Of a stretch of DNA of 64,000 bases, positions 33,314-42,378 are shown piece after piece (positions within the stretch are counted from its first letter, which is position 1; each line of letters begins with the position of its first letter). Position numbers and translations under genes: made by a program. The stretch comes from Kocuria rosea (GTDB taxonomy: Bacteria > Actinomycetota > Actinomycetes > Actinomycetales > Micrococcaceae), in NCBI RefSeq assembly GCF_006094695.1, contig NZ_CP035103.1, positions 3,882,652 to 3,946,651 of the forward strand, given 5' to 3'. The notes beneath the pieces are model-generated. The model had not been told where the DNA came from and did not search any database. It worked only from the letters and a program-made list of their open reading frames with translations.

Positions 33314-34288
33314 ATGAAGCACCCGTTCGCCAGAGCAGCCGCCGTCGGAACCGTCCTGACGTTCGCCCTGACCGCCTGCGGCGGCGGGGGGACCACCGGC
33401 GGCGGCGGGGGCGGCGAGGAGCTGCAGCCGCTCACCATCGGCGTCATCCCCATCGCACCCTCCGCGCCCGTGCAGCTCGCCCTCGACGAGGGCATCTTCG
33501 AGAAGCACGGCCTGGACGTCACGATCGAGACCGCCCAGGGCGGCGCCGCCATGCTCCCGGCAGTCTCGGGCGGCTCCATGGACATCGGCGTGGGCAACCC
33601 GCTCTCGGTCATCCTCGCCAAGGACCAGGGCCTCGACATGAAGATCCTCAGCGGCTACAGCAGCTCCATGGCCGAGGGCGAGGACATCACCGGCGTGGCC
33701 GCCAACCAGGACGCCGGCATCGCGTCCTGGGCCGACCTGGCCGGCAAGCGGGTCGCGGTGAACACGATCAACGGCCAGGGGGACCTCACCATCAAGGAGG
33801 CCGTGAGCAAGGCCGGCGGCGATCCCGACGCCGTGAACTTCGTGGAGATGCCCTTCCAGGACATGCCGGCTCAGCTGGAGCGCGGGGAGATCGACGCCGC
33901 CTGGGTCCCGGAGCCGTTCCTGACCCAGCTGATCAACGGCGAGCAGACCGCCCTGGTCGGCTACAACTACCAGGACACCGTCCCGGGCCTGGACACCATG
34001 GTCACCTTCAGCAGCACGGCGTTCACCGAGGAGAACCCGGAGGTCCTCGAGGACTACAACGCCGCGATCGACGAGGCGCTCCAGTTCGCCCAGGAGAACC
34101 CCGACCGGGTGCGCGAGACCATCGTGAGCTTCCTCAACATGCCGGAGGAGGTCGCCACCGACCTGCGGCTGGAGGAGTTCGACGCGGAGGTGGACCGCGA
34201 CGAGCTCGAGACGCTCGCCGAGCTGATGCTCAAGTACGACGTGATCGAGACCGAGGCGAACCTGGACGAGATCGTCCAGGCCGACTAG
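33314..34288 (+). CDS. ABC transporter substrate-binding lipoprotein (NMT1/SsuA-like)
   Basis: The 324-residue product has a lipoprotein signal (VGTVLTFALTAC-GGGG) and a Gly-rich linker. A periplasmic-binding domain of the nitrate/sulfonate/thiamine-precursor type follows: LTIGVIPIAPSAPVQLALDEGIFEKHGLDVTIET, QGGAAMLPAVSGGSMDIGVGNPLSVILAKDQGL, ERGEIDAAWVPEPFLTQL. No permease or ATPase gene is adjacent: the next gene is a convergent patatin and the previous one is the disrupted amidase. It is therefore an orphan that must use components elsewhere. The ligand class (sulfonate, nitrile- or pyrimidine-like) is uncertain. Confidence 0.88.
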   Translation: MKHPFARAAAVGTVLTFALTACGGGGTTGGGGGGEELQPLTIGVIPIAPSAPVQLALDEGIFEKHGLDVTIETAQGGAAMLPAVSGGSMDIGVGNPLSVILAKDQGLDMKILSGYSSSMAEGEDITGVAANQDAGIASWADLAGKRVAVNTINGQGDLTIKEAVSKAGGDPDAVNFVEMPFQDMPAQLERGEIDAAWVPEPFLTQLINGEQTALVGYNYQDTVPGLDTMVTFSSTAFTEENPEVLEDYNAAIDEALQFAQENPDRVRETIVSFLNMPEEVATDLRLEEFDAEVDRDELETLAELMLKYDVIETEANLDEIVQAD

Positions 34289-35400
34289 GACCGCGGCCGC
34301 GCCGGCGGGAACTCGTCGGCGCGGTCGATGGCCTCCTCGGTCATCCGCCGGCCGAGCTCGATGAGCTCCCCGGCGCGGTGGAAGTCCAGCAGCCGCCCGG
34401 CGCTCTTCGGCACGGTGATGAGCAGGTCGGGCGGGTAGCCGGCCAGCCGGTAGCGCAGCACCATGGACTGCAGCACCTCGAGGGAGAGCTGCATGACGTC
34501 GAGCGTGCGCAGCCCCGCCGGCAGGGCGCCGAAGCCGTCCTGGGCGAGCTCCTCCGCGGTCTCCTCGGCGGCGTCCACGAGCGCGTCCTGGCCGACGTCC
34601 TGGACGGCGTCCCGGACGGCGTCCTGGACGAGGGCCTCGGCGGCGTCCACCGGGGCCGACCCGGCGGGGCGCAGGAACCGGGACGGGGTGCTGCGGCCGC
34701 GCGTCTCCGCGAAGCGCTCCAGGACGCTGCGCGTCAGCTCGCGGTCCAGGACGTGGGAGGCGCTGCGCCGGAACCGCTCCGCCCACTCCTCGGACGGCCG
34801 CACGGCGGACGTCTCGTGGGCCGGGACCCTGCCCTCCCCGGACTGCTGCCCCCCGGACAGGGAGACCGCCACCGTCACGTCCGCGCGGGTGGCGACGGTC
34901 GCGGCGATGGGCACGGGGTTCATGATCCCCCCGTCGGCGAGCAGCCGGCCGTTGAGCATGACGGGGGTGATGATGCTCGGCAGAGCGATCGACGCGCGGA
35001 CGGCCACGTCCACCGGGCCCTCCTGGAACCAGACCTCCTTGCGGGCGAGCAGGTCCGTGGCCACCGCCGTGAAGGGGATGGGCAGGTCCTCGATGAGCCG
35101 GCCGGCGAGCAGCTCGCGCACCTTCGCCATGATCTTCTCCGCGCGGATCACCCCGGGCGCCGAGGGGGACGGGTCCAGCAGCCGCAGCACGTCCCGCTGG
35201 CTCAGACCCAGCACCCACTGCGCGTACGCCTCCAGCTGCCCGGCGGCGTGGAGGCCGCCCACGAGCGCCCCCATCGAGCTCCCTGCCACGGTCACGATGT
35301 CGTAGCCGCGCTCCTCGAGCACCTCGATCACGCCGATGTGGGCGTAGCCGCGGGCACCGCCGCTGCCCAGCGCCAGGGCCACGCGCGTGCGTGGGGACAT
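34285..35400 (-). CDS. Patatin-like phospholipase family protein
   Basis: The 371-residue protein has the patatin Ser-Asp dyad: an anion hole GSGGARGYAHIGV at residues 12-24, nucleophile GSSMG in VAGSSMGALVGGLHAAG, and the Asp in LLADGGIMNPVPI. The C-terminal part is long and includes a repetitive segment (VQDAVRDAVQDVGQDALVDAAEETAEE) likely forming an amphipathic helix or coiled coil. Such enzymes are lipid acyl hydrolases of the RssA type. No signal peptide is seen. It overlaps the convergent binding-protein gene by 4 bp. Confidence 0.9.
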   Translation of the reverse strand: MSPRTRVALALGSGGARGYAHIGVIEVLEERGYDIVTVAGSSMGALVGGLHAAGQLEAYAQWVLGLSQRDVLRLLDPSPSAPGVIRAEKIMAKVRELLAGRLIEDLPIPFTAVATDLLARKEVWFQEGPVDVAVRASIALPSIITPVMLNGRLLADGGIMNPVPIAATVATRADVTVAVSLSGGQQSGEGRVPAHETSAVRPSEEWAERFRRSASHVLDRELTRSVLERFAETRGRSTPSRFLRPAGSAPVDAAEALVQDAVRDAVQDVGQDALVDAAEETAEELAQDGFGALPAGLRTLDVMQLSLEVLQSMVLRYRLAGYPPDLLITVPKSAGRLLDFHRAGELIELGRRMTEEAIDRADEFPPARPRS

Positions 35401-35875
35401 CCGCCGCTCCTCTCCCGCCGGGGACCGGCCACTGCACTGGACCGGCCGGGTGCCCCGAGCCTAGCCCGCCGGCCGCGGAGGGCGACTCCCCGACCGGGTG
35501 CCGGACCCGTGGCCGGACCAGCTCGGGAAGGATGGAAGACCCTATCAGCCGACGGGGTTTTCCACCCTGTGGACAACCGGTGGAAAACGCCGTGGACGGC
35601 TGTGCACAGGTTGGGGAGAACCCTGTGGAAAGTTATGCACAGGGTTCCACAAATCCCGCTCTGACCAGGAGCGACGGTGATGCACACCCTGTGCAGGGCG
35701 GACCCGGACAGCACCGGTGCCGTCCACAGCACCGTGTTCTCCGACTCGTGTTCCGGCCCACGTCGGAGGCCGGTCCGTCACGAGCACCGCGCACCCCGGA
35801 CCGCCCCGAGCACCACGTGGGCGCAACGGCCCGGCACGCCCTGTTCCTGGAGCCGGAGAAGGCCTCCGCCCGCCC
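35401..35875. other. Non-coding region with a DnaA-box-like cluster
   Basis: No gene is seen in these 475 bases. Within about 96 bp (35558-35653) are TTTTCCACC (35558-35566), TGTGGACAA (35568-35576, complement of TTGTCCACA), GGTGGAAAA (35579-35587), TGTGCACAG (35601-35609), TGTGGAAAG (35624-35632), TTATGCACA (35633-35641) and TTCCACAAA (35645-35653). These match or nearly match actinobacterial and general DnaA boxes in both orientations. The patch is less GC-rich than its surroundings. It may be a DnaA-titrating site or a secondary origin-like element (inference). Confidence 0.6.
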
Positions 35876-36184
35876 TCAGGACACCGAGGCGAGCAGCGCC
35901 AGCCACAGCAGCGGGTGGCAGAGCACCGACAGCCCCAGCAGCACCAGGAACCGGACCCGGTCGGACGCGAACCCGATGGCCCCCGCGAGAGCCACCACCG
36001 CCGTCACAGTGGCCCCCACCGCCGCCGCGACGAAGCCGATCACGAAGAACGCCATGGAGGTCTCGGGCCCTGCGGAGTTCCCGCCCAGGAACGCCACGAC
36101 AAAAGCCAGTACGGTGAAGAGCAGGCATCCCACGCCGAACCAGTACAGGGCGGACGGCGAGACACGGGAGATCAGGGACGGCAT
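35876..36184 (-). CDS. Small integral membrane protein
   Basis: From the ATG at 36184 the product is 102 residues with three clear hydrophobic helices: YWFGVGCLLFTVLAFVVAFLG, MAFFVIGFVAAAVGATVTAVVALAGAIGF and VRFLVLLGLSVLCHPLLWLALLASV. No family is recognised. The hydrophobic pattern continues to the stop, which supports a real gene. It is divergent from the methyltransferase gene. Confidence 0.65.
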   Translation of the reverse strand: MPSLISRVSPSALYWFGVGCLLFTVLAFVVAFLGGNSAGPETSMAFFVIGFVAAAVGATVTAVVALAGAIGFASDRVRFLVLLGLSVLCHPLLWLALLASVS

Positions 36185-36282
36185 GCACCCATTGTCTCCC
36201 GGGGAACCCGACGGCACCGCCGCACCGGCCCGCGGGTGCCCGAACGCCCGACCGACGCACCCGACCCCTCCAGGAGATCCCC

Positions 36283-36900
36283 GTGGACGACAACCAGCGC
36301 ATGTGGGAGGACCGGTACGCCTCCGGGGGGTCCTCCCCCGACGGCGCCCAGCCGCACCCCGAGGTGGCCGCCCTCCTGGACCGGCCGGCCCGGGAGCGCA
36401 CGGGCGGCCCGCCGACCGCCCTCGACCTGGGCGCGGGCACCGGCCGCCACACCCTGGCCCTGGCCGCGGCCGGCTACGACCCCACCGCCGTGGACTTCTC
36501 CCCCAGTGCCGTGCGGACGATCACCGGGGCGCTGGCGGAGCGCGGCCTGCCGGGCCGCGCCCTGGTCGCCGACCTGCGGACCTGGACGCCCGAGCAGGAG
36601 CAGCGCTCCGGGCCCGACGCCGTGCCCCCGCAGTTCGATCTGATCGTCGCCGCGTACTTCCAGCACGACCTGGCGCTGCTGCGCCGCGCCGCCGAGTGGC
36701 TCGTCCCCGGCGGCCGGCTGCTGTGGATCACCCACGCCCCCGGCAGCGTCGAGGGCCCGCCCCCGACCGTGCCCCGGCCGACCCTCCAGGAGACCGTCGC
36801 CGTGCTCGAGGGCAAGGGACTGGACCTGCTGCGCGCCGAGCAGGTGCGCACCACCGACACCGCGCTCGACGTCGTCGTCGAGGCCCTCCGGCCCCGCTGA
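36283..36900 (+). CDS. Class I SAM-dependent methyltransferase
   Basis: The 205-residue protein has the SAM-binding motif I ALDLGAGTGRHTLALAAAGYD (residues 46-66), an acidic strand-2 end in AVDFSPSAV, motif II around PQFDLIVAAYFQ, and motif III LLRRAAEWLVPGGRLLWIT. It resembles TehB/UbiE-like small-molecule methyltransferases. Substrate unknown. The GTG start follows AGGAGATCCCC. It ends before a strong hairpin shared with the convergent ribosomal operon. Confidence 0.88.
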   Translation: MDDNQRMWEDRYASGGSSPDGAQPHPEVAALLDRPARERTGGPPTALDLGAGTGRHTLALAAAGYDPTAVDFSPSAVRTITGALAERGLPGRALVADLRTWTPEQEQRSGPDAVPPQFDLIVAAYFQHDLALLRRAAEWLVPGGRLLWITHAPGSVEGPPPTVPRPTLQETVAVLEGKGLDLLRAEQVRTTDTALDVVVEALRPR

Positions 36901-36941
36901 GCGATCCCGCCGGCCGATTCCGCTGGAGACGCCGGACATGC

Positions 36942-36979
36942 GGAAAGGGCCCCTGCGGCGCACCGCGGGGGCCCTTTCC
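36942..36979. terminator. Bidirectional terminator
   Basis: A 12-bp perfect stem (GGAAAGGGCCCC at 36942-36953 with its complement at 36968-36979), extended internally by 4 more pairs, lies between the methyltransferase gene and the convergent rplI. Confidence 0.88.
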
Positions 36980-37005
36980 GTGCTTGCACGGACCGGAGGA
37001 ACCGA

Positions 37006-37455
37006 TCAGGCGGGGACGACCTCGAACTCGACGTTCGCGTTGACGTCCTCGTGCAGACGCACGGAGGCCTGGTACACACCGGTGGTCTTGATGTGCTGGT
37101 TGAGCTCGACCTTGCGCTTGTCCACGGAGCCGAGGCCGGCGGCCTCGACGGCCTTGGCCACGTCCTCGGCCTTGACGGTGCCGAAGAGGCGACCCTCGGA
37201 GCCGGCCTTGACCGGGATGGTCACGGTGGCCGAGGTCAGCTTCTGCGCCAGGACCTGGGCGTCCTCGAGCGAGGCGACCTCGCGCGCGGCGCGGGCGGCC
37301 TTGATGCTCTCGATCTGCTTCTCGCCGCCGCGCGACCACGGGGTCGCGAAGCCGCGCGGGAAGAGGTAGTTGCGGGCGTACCCGTTCTTGACCTCGACCA
37401 CGTCACCGGCAGCGCCGAGACCCGTGACCTCGGTCGTCAGGATGATCTTTGCCAT
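37006..37455 (-). CDS. rplI: 50S ribosomal protein L9
   Basis: The 149-residue product has the N-terminal L9 domain ([36 protein letters not shown]), the long central helix and a C-terminal domain with [14 protein letters not shown]. It is the last gene of the rpsF-ssb-rpsR-rplI operon, 19 bases after rpsR, and is followed by a strong terminator. Confidence 0.98.
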   Translation of the reverse strand: MAKIILTTEVTGLGAAGDVVEVKNGYARNYLFPRGFATPWSRGGEKQIESIKAARAAREVASLEDAQVLAQKLTSATVTIPVKAGSEGRLFGTVKAEDVAKAVEAAGLGSVDKRKVELNQHIKTTGVYQASVRLHEDVNANVEFEVVPA

Positions 37456-37474
37456 GAGTGTCTGTCCTCTCTGA

Positions 37475-37711
37475 TCAGCGGCCGGCGCCGGAGTAGGGCA
37501 GCAGCGCGACCTCGCGGGCGTTCTTGATCGCCAGGGCGATCTTGCGCTGCTCCTGCACGGTCACACCGGTGACGCGGCGGGCGCGGATCTTGCCGCGATC
37601 GGAGATGAACTTGCGCAGCAGCGCAACGTCCTTGTAGTCGATCTCAGTGACTTTGGCAGCCTTGAGCGGGTTCTGCTTTGGTTTGGGCTTACGGAGTTCA
37701 GCCTTGGCCAT
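37475..37711 (-). CDS. rpsR: 30S ribosomal protein S18
   Basis: The 78-residue protein has the S18 core [51 protein letters not shown]. The N terminus ([20 protein letters not shown]) has no CxxC pair, so this is a zinc-independent type. Third gene of the operon. Confidence 0.98.
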   Translation of the reverse strand: MAKAELRKPKPKQNPLKAAKVTEIDYKDVALLRKFISDRGKIRARRVTGVTVQEQRKIALAIKNAREVALLPYSGAGR

Positions 37712-37789
37712 CGTGGTGCTCCTTGTTCTTCGAGTGGAGCCCGCGGCTTGTCACCGCGGGATGGGGTGGATGGGAAAAGTGCGGAAGGT

Positions 37790-38440
37790 CTAGAACGGCG
37801 GTTCGTCGTCCTGGCCGCTGCCCCAGTCGTAGTTCCCGCCGGAGGACTGGCTCCAGGGGTCGCTCTGGGGTGCGGCCTGCGGAGCGGGCTGGCGTCCGCC
37901 GCCGGAGCGGCCGCCCTGGCCGAAGCCGGAGCCGCCGCCCTGCTGGCCGCCGCCACCGCCGCCGAACCCGGAGTCGCCCCCGAATCCGCCGCCGGCCGGG
38001 GCGCCGGCGCCGAAGCCGCCGCCCTGCTGACCGCCGCCCTGCTGGCCGCCGAAGCCGCCGCCCTGCCCGCCGGAGCGGGCGTTGCGGTTGACCTTCGCGG
38101 AGGCGTAGCGCAGGGAAGGACCGACCTCGTCGACGTCGAGCTCGGTGACGGTGCGCCGCTCGCCTTCCTTGGTGTCGTAGGACCGCGACTTGAGCCGACC
38201 CTGGACGATGACGCGCATGCCCTTCTGCAGCGACTCCGCCACGTTCTCGGCCGCCTCGCGCCACACGGAGCAGCGGAGGAACAGGGTCTCCCCGTCCTTC
38301 CACTCGTTGGACTGGCGGTCGAAGGTGCGGGGCGTGGACGCAACGGTGAAGTTGGCCACCGCCGCACCCGACGGGGTGAAGCGCAGCTCGGGGTCAGCGG
38401 TCAGGTTGCCGATTACGGTGATGACGGTGTCACCAGCCAT
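37790..38440 (-). CDS. ssb: Single-stranded DNA-binding protein
   Basis: The 216-residue protein has an N-terminal OB fold ([65 protein letters not shown]). A long Gly/Gln-rich disordered linker (about residues 120-200) ends in the acidic partner-binding tip DDEPPF. It is second in the operon, between rpsF and rpsR. The linker is low-complexity repeat DNA (GGCGG-type codons), a possible site of slippage. Confidence 0.98.
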   Translation of the reverse strand: MAGDTVITVIGNLTADPELRFTPSGAAVANFTVASTPRTFDRQSNEWKDGETLFLRCSVWREAAENVAESLQKGMRVIVQGRLKSRSYDTKEGERRTVTELDVDEVGPSLRYASAKVNRNARSGGQGGGFGGQQGGGQQGGGFGAGAPAGGGFGGDSGFGGGGGGQQGGGSGFGQGGRSGGGRQPAPQAAPQSDPWSQSSGGNYDWGSGQDDEPPF

Positions 38441-38551
38441 GTGGACCTCCCGGGTCGAGGATGTTCGCGGTCGTGCGGGACGTGCTGGGATCTCTCAAGC
38501 ATCTCACCGGGGGCCCGGTCGGGGCGCCCTCGGTGATCAGTTGTGAAGTCC

Positions 38552-38857
38552 TTACTCGGCGGAGATCTTCTGCTCTTCCGGGCGGATGATCTTGGTGCGC
38601 ATGATGGCCTCGTTGAGGTTCAGGACGCGGTCGAGCTCCTGGGTGGTCTGCGGGGTCGCGGTAAACCGGACGACCGCGTAGATGCCCTCGGTCTTCTTCT
38701 GGATCTCGTAGGCGAGGCGACGACGGCCCCAGATGTCGACGTTGTCGACGGTCCCGTTGTCCTTGGTGACGACCTCGAGGAACTTCTTGAGAGTCGGCTC
38801 CACGGCACGATCCTCGACCTCGGGGTTGATGATCACCATCAGTTCGTACTCACGCAT
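38552..38857 (-). CDS. rpsF: 30S ribosomal protein S6
   Basis: The 101-residue protein [30 protein letters not shown]...[25 protein letters not shown] is a standard S6. ATG 38857 is preceded by AGGAGGTGGG. It is the first gene of the operon. In several bacteria S6/S18 autoregulate this mRNA through its leader; no such structure was verified here. Confidence 0.97.
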   Translation of the reverse strand: MREYELMVIINPEVEDRAVEPTLKKFLEVVTKDNGTVDNVDIWGRRRLAYEIQKKTEGIYAVVRFTATPQTTQELDRVLNLNEAIMRTKIIRPEEQKISAE

Positions 38858-38985
38858 GTTCGAACCCACCTCCTTCGGGCTGAGCGGCTGCGGTCCTTCC
38901 GCAGCAGGAGGTTCTGTAGCGTCGTCCGCGCGCCGGCACCGCACGTCGGGCGGCGGGCACACAGACCTCACAACACTACTACACC

Positions 38986-39025
38986 CGCGGCCCCGCGCCC
39001 AACGGGGCGGGCGCGGGGCCGCGGT
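38986..39025. terminator. Terminator of the TM2-protein gene
   Basis: A 16-bp perfect stem (38986-39001 with 39010-39025) lies 18 bases past the stop of the leftward TM2 gene and upstream of rpsF, insulating the ribosomal operon. Confidence 0.8.
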
Positions 39026-39042
39026 GGTCAGGGAACGGGGGC

Positions 39043-39465
39043 TCAGTACCGGTAGGCGCTGCGGGCGATCGAGGCGTTCACGAGGGCCGTGCGGAACGGC
39101 ATGGTGAAGACGTCCACGAACATCAGCAGCATCCACGGGATCAGGAACAGGATCCCGACGCCGACCCCCGCGAGGGTCCAGCCCAGGCCCCCGAGGAACA
39201 GGTAGATCAGGCCCCAGATCGGCTGGCGCAGGTAGAACTTGTGGATGCCCAGCCAGCCCAGGAAGAGCCACAGGACGTAGGCGAGGACCACGGACTTCCC
39301 GCCCACCACGTTGACCACGGGCGGCCCGGGGTACGGGGCGCCGCGCCCGCCCCCGCCGAAGGGCTGCCCGCCGAACGGCTGCCCGTGGGGCGCCCGGGAG
39401 TACCCGGCGCGGCCGGGGTCGTCGTTCAGCGGGACGGGGCGGTAGTACTCGGGCTCGGGAGCCAC
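39043..39465 (-). CDS. TM2 domain-containing protein
   Basis: The GTG start at 39465 has AAAGGA 6 bases upstream and gives 140 residues. A Pro/Gly-rich N terminus ([23 protein letters not shown]) precedes a TM2 domain: [40 protein letters not shown] and a third hydrophobic stretch [26 protein letters not shown]. The GIHKFYL motif is diagnostic. The role of TM2 proteins in bacteria is unclear. The frame to 39867 lacks a good start. Confidence 0.85.
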   Translation of the reverse strand: MAPEPEYYRPVPLNDDPGRAGYSRAPHGQPFGGQPFGGGGRGAPYPGPPVVNVVGGKSVVLAYVLWLFLGWLGIHKFYLRQPIWGLIYLFLGGLGWTLAGVGVGILFLIPWMLLMFVDVFTMPFRTALVNASIARSAYRY

Positions 39466-39647
39466 GCGGATCCTTTCGGGGCGCCCGGGATCGGGCTGCG
39501 GGAAGGGCGGACAGGAACTGCTGCGGAGCGTCCTCGGCGGACGTCCTGACCCGTTCAACCGTTCGCCGGCGGCCGGTATTCCGGAGCTGTGACCCGATAA
39601 ATCATACTTCTGTGCCCGAATTGCACCCAGGGGCGCATCCGTGCTGG

Positions 39648-39665
39648 ACTGAGGATGTCCTAAGT
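39648..39665. promoter_or_regulatory. Inverted repeat upstream of the iron-transporter operon
   Basis: ACTGAGGA and TCCTAAGT form an 8-bp inverted repeat with one mismatch and a 2-bp spacer, 50 bases before the TTG start. It has limited likeness to DtxR/IdeR boxes (TTAGG...CCT) and is a candidate iron-responsive operator. Confidence 0.35.
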
Positions 39666-39715
39666 CACAGGGACCACCGGGACCCACGACTTCCGCGCCA
39701 CTCCAGGAGCCGACC

Positions 39716-40789
39716 TTGCGCACTGCCCGACCCCTCGCCCGCACCGCGGGCCTGCTGACCACTTCTGCCCTGGCGCTCGGACTCGCCGCGTGCGGCTCCG
39801 GGGAGACCGGCGGCACCACCGGCGCCGAGGAGACCGCGGGCACCGGCGGCGGCGACAACAGCCTCACGGTCTACAGCGGGCGCGACGAGGCGCTCGTGCA
39901 GCCGCTGATCGACCGGTTCAGCGAGGAGACGGGCATCGAGGTGGAGGTCCGCTACGGCGGCACGGCCGAGATGGCGGCGCAGCTGCTCGAGGAGGGCGAG
40001 AACTCCCCGGCGGACGTGTTCCTCGCCCAGGACGCCGGCGCCCTGGCCGCCGTCTCCGGGGAGGGTCTGCTCACGGAGCTGCCCGCGGAGACCACGGAGC
40101 AGGTCCCCGAGACCTACCGCGCGGAGGACGGCACCTGGGTGGGCGTCACCGGTCGCTCCCGCGTGCTCGTCTACAACGAGGAGGCGGTCCCCGAGGCGGA
40201 GCTGCCCGCCTCCGTCTTCGACCTCACGGAGCCCGAGTGGGAGGGCCGTGTGGGCATCGCCCCGACCAACGCGTCCTTCCAGGCGTTCGTCACGGCCATG
40301 CGCGTGGAGCACGGTGACGAGCGGACCCGCCAGTGGCTCGACGACCTCGCCGCGAACGACCCGCAGATCCGCGAGAAGAACGGGATGATCGTCTCCGACG
40401 TCAACGAGGGCGTCATCGACACCGGTCTCGTCAACCACTACTACCTCTACGAGCTGGCCCAGGAGGAGGGCACGCCCGCCGAGGACCTCGCCGCCTCCCT
40501 GCACTTCTTCCCCGACGGCGACACCGGCGCGCTGGTCAACGTCTCCGGCGTGGGCCTCGTCAACGAGCAGGAGGACGCTGACGGCCAGGCCTTCGTCGAC
40601 CACCTGCTGAGCCAGCAGGGCCAGGAGTACTTCCGGGACGAGACCCACGAGTACCCGATGGTCGAGTCGGTCGACCCGCCCGAGGGCCTGCCGGCCCTCG
40701 ACACCCTCGAGGTGCCCGAGGTCGACCTCAACGATCTCGAGGACCTGCAGACCACCGTGACGATGATCTCGGAGGCTGGTCTCAGCTGA
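39716..40789 (+). CDS. Iron(III) ABC transporter substrate-binding lipoprotein (FbpA-like)
   Basis: The TTG start at 39716 has AGGAG 7 bases upstream and gives 357 residues. A lipobox (LALGLAAC-GSG) and Ser/Gly/Thr-rich linker precede an FbpA-type domain: NSLTVYSGRDEALVQPLIDRFSEETGIEVEVRYGGTAEMAAQLLEEG, SPADVFLAQDAGALAAV and the ferric-binding tyrosine pair in TGLVNHYYLYELA. It binds ferric ion outside the membrane and hands it to the permease encoded next. The operon is binding protein-permease-ATPase with overlapping or abutting genes. Confidence 0.93.
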   Translation: MRTARPLARTAGLLTTSALALGLAACGSGETGGTTGAEETAGTGGGDNSLTVYSGRDEALVQPLIDRFSEETGIEVEVRYGGTAEMAAQLLEEGENSPADVFLAQDAGALAAVSGEGLLTELPAETTEQVPETYRAEDGTWVGVTGRSRVLVYNEEAVPEAELPASVFDLTEPEWEGRVGIAPTNASFQAFVTAMRVEHGDERTRQWLDDLAANDPQIREKNGMIVSDVNEGVIDTGLVNHYYLYELAQEEGTPAEDLAASLHFFPDGDTGALVNVSGVGLVNEQEDADGQAFVDHLLSQQGQEYFRDETHEYPMVESVDPPEGLPALDTLEVPEVDLNDLEDLQTTVTMISEAGLS

Positions 40790-40839
40790 GCGCACGGCGC
40801 CCCCGTTCCGTCCTGACCACCGCGGCCGTCCTGGCCGCG

Positions 40840-42378
40840 GTGGTCGCGCTCGTGCCCCTGTTCTACATCCTGGTGCGGACCGGGCAGGGCGGCGTGGGCG
40901 CCTGGTGGGAGCTGGTCACCACGGAGCGCACGGCCCGGCTGGCGGCGACGAGCCTGGCCCTGGCCCTCGTCGTCACGGCGGGCTCCCTCGTGCTGGGGGT
41001 GGGCAGCGCCTACCTGGTGACCCGGACGAACGTGCCGTTCCGCCGTGGCTTCGCGGTGCTGGCCGCCCTGCCCCTGGCCGTGCCCAGCTACGTCGCCGCC
41101 TACACCTGGGTGTCGGTCGCGGACCTGTGGTCCTCCGCGGCCCGCTTCGAGGGCTTCGGCGCGGCGGTGGTGGTGCTGACGCTCTACACCTACCCGTACG
41201 TCTACCTGCCCGTGGCCGCCGCGTTCGCGGGCGCGGACGTGGCCCAGGAGGAGGTGGCCCGCTCCCTGGGCCGGGGGCCGTGGCGCACGCTCACCACCGT
41301 GACCCTCCCCCAGGTCCGCCCGGCCATCGCCGGCGGCGGGCTGCTGGCGATCCTCTACATCCTCTCGGACTTCGGCGCCGTCTCGATCCTGCGCGTGGAC
41401 ACCTTCACCCGGGCCATCTTCACGGCCTTCAGCGCCGGCTTCGACCGGGCCACCGCCCTGAGCCTGTCCACGATCCTCGTCCTGCTGACGGTGCTCGTGC
41501 TGACCCTCGAGGGCCGCACCCGGCGGCGGGACGCCCGCTACGAGTCCGCCGGCGCGGGCCGGGCCACGAGCACCCTGGACCTGGGCCGCAGCCGGTGGGC
41601 GGCCGCGGCGGTGCTGACCGCCACGGCCCTGCTGGCGCTGGGGGTGCCCGCCGTCTCGATGCTGCGGTGGATGACCGCGGGCACGTCCCGCGCCGACTCC
41701 TGGGGGCAGGTCCTCACGGCCGCGGCGGGCTCCCTCACGGTGTCCCTGGCCGGCGCCCTGCTGACCATGGTCCTGGCCCTGCCCATCGGCATCCTCGCCG
41801 CCCGGCACCCCGGCCGGCTCAGCGCCCTGACCGAACGGGCCGCCTACCTCGCGCACAGCCTCCCCGGGGTGGTGGTGGGACTGTCCCTGGTCTTCCTCGG
41901 CGTGACCGTCCTGATGCCGCTCTACCAGACCACGTGGCTGCTGGCGTTCGCCTACGCCACCCTGTTCCTGCCGCTGGGCGTGGCGGCGGTGACCGGCGCC
42001 GCGGCGCAGGCACCGCCGGCGCTCGAGGAGGTGGGCACGTCGCTGGGCCGCTCCCCCGCCCAGGTCTTCCGCTCGGTGACCCTGCCGCTGACCCTGCCCG
42101 GCATCGGCGCCGGCGCGGCCCTGGTGTTCCTCACCTGCATGAAGGAGCTGCCCGCCACGCTCATGCTGCGGCCCACGGGGCTGGACACGCTGGCCACCGA
42201 GCTGTGGCAGGCCACCAGCTACCAGCGCTACGCCGAGGCCGCCCCCTATGCCTTCCTCCTGGTGCTGCTCGCGACGATCCCCACGTGGGCCCTCGTCCGC
42301 CGCAGCGGCGTGGTCACGACCACCCGGACCCGGACACCGGCCCGCATCCTGGACGAGGAGCTGATCATCCATGACTGA
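40840..42378 (+). CDS. Iron(III) ABC transporter permease (FbpB-like)
   Basis: The listed GTG gives 512 residues with about 12 membrane helices and two permease cytoplasmic loops of the EEVARSLGRGPWRTLTTVTLPQVRPA type (second copy EEVGTSLGRSPAQVFRSVTLPLTLPG). The start falls inside the first helix. The frame is open back to a CTG at 40786 with GGAGG 10 bases upstream, overlapping the binding-protein stop. That would restore the positively charged N terminus (SARRPRSVLTTAAVLAAVV) and may be the real start. The stop overlaps the ATPase gene by 8 bp. Confidence 0.9.
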   Translation: MVALVPLFYILVRTGQGGVGAWWELVTTERTARLAATSLALALVVTAGSLVLGVGSAYLVTRTNVPFRRGFAVLAALPLAVPSYVAAYTWVSVADLWSSAARFEGFGAAVVVLTLYTYPYVYLPVAAAFAGADVAQEEVARSLGRGPWRTLTTVTLPQVRPAIAGGGLLAILYILSDFGAVSILRVDTFTRAIFTAFSAGFDRATALSLSTILVLLTVLVLTLEGRTRRRDARYESAGAGRATSTLDLGRSRWAAAAVLTATALLALGVPAVSMLRWMTAGTSRADSWGQVLTAAAGSLTVSLAGALLTMVLALPIGILAARHPGRLSALTERAAYLAHSLPGVVVGLSLVFLGVTVLMPLYQTTWLLAFAYATLFLPLGVAAVTGAAAQAPPALEEVGTSLGRSPAQVFRSVTLPLTLPGIGAGAALVFLTCMKELPATLMLRPTGLDTLATELWQATSYQRYAEAAPYAFLLVLLATIPTWALVRRSGVVTTTRTRTPARILDEELIIHD

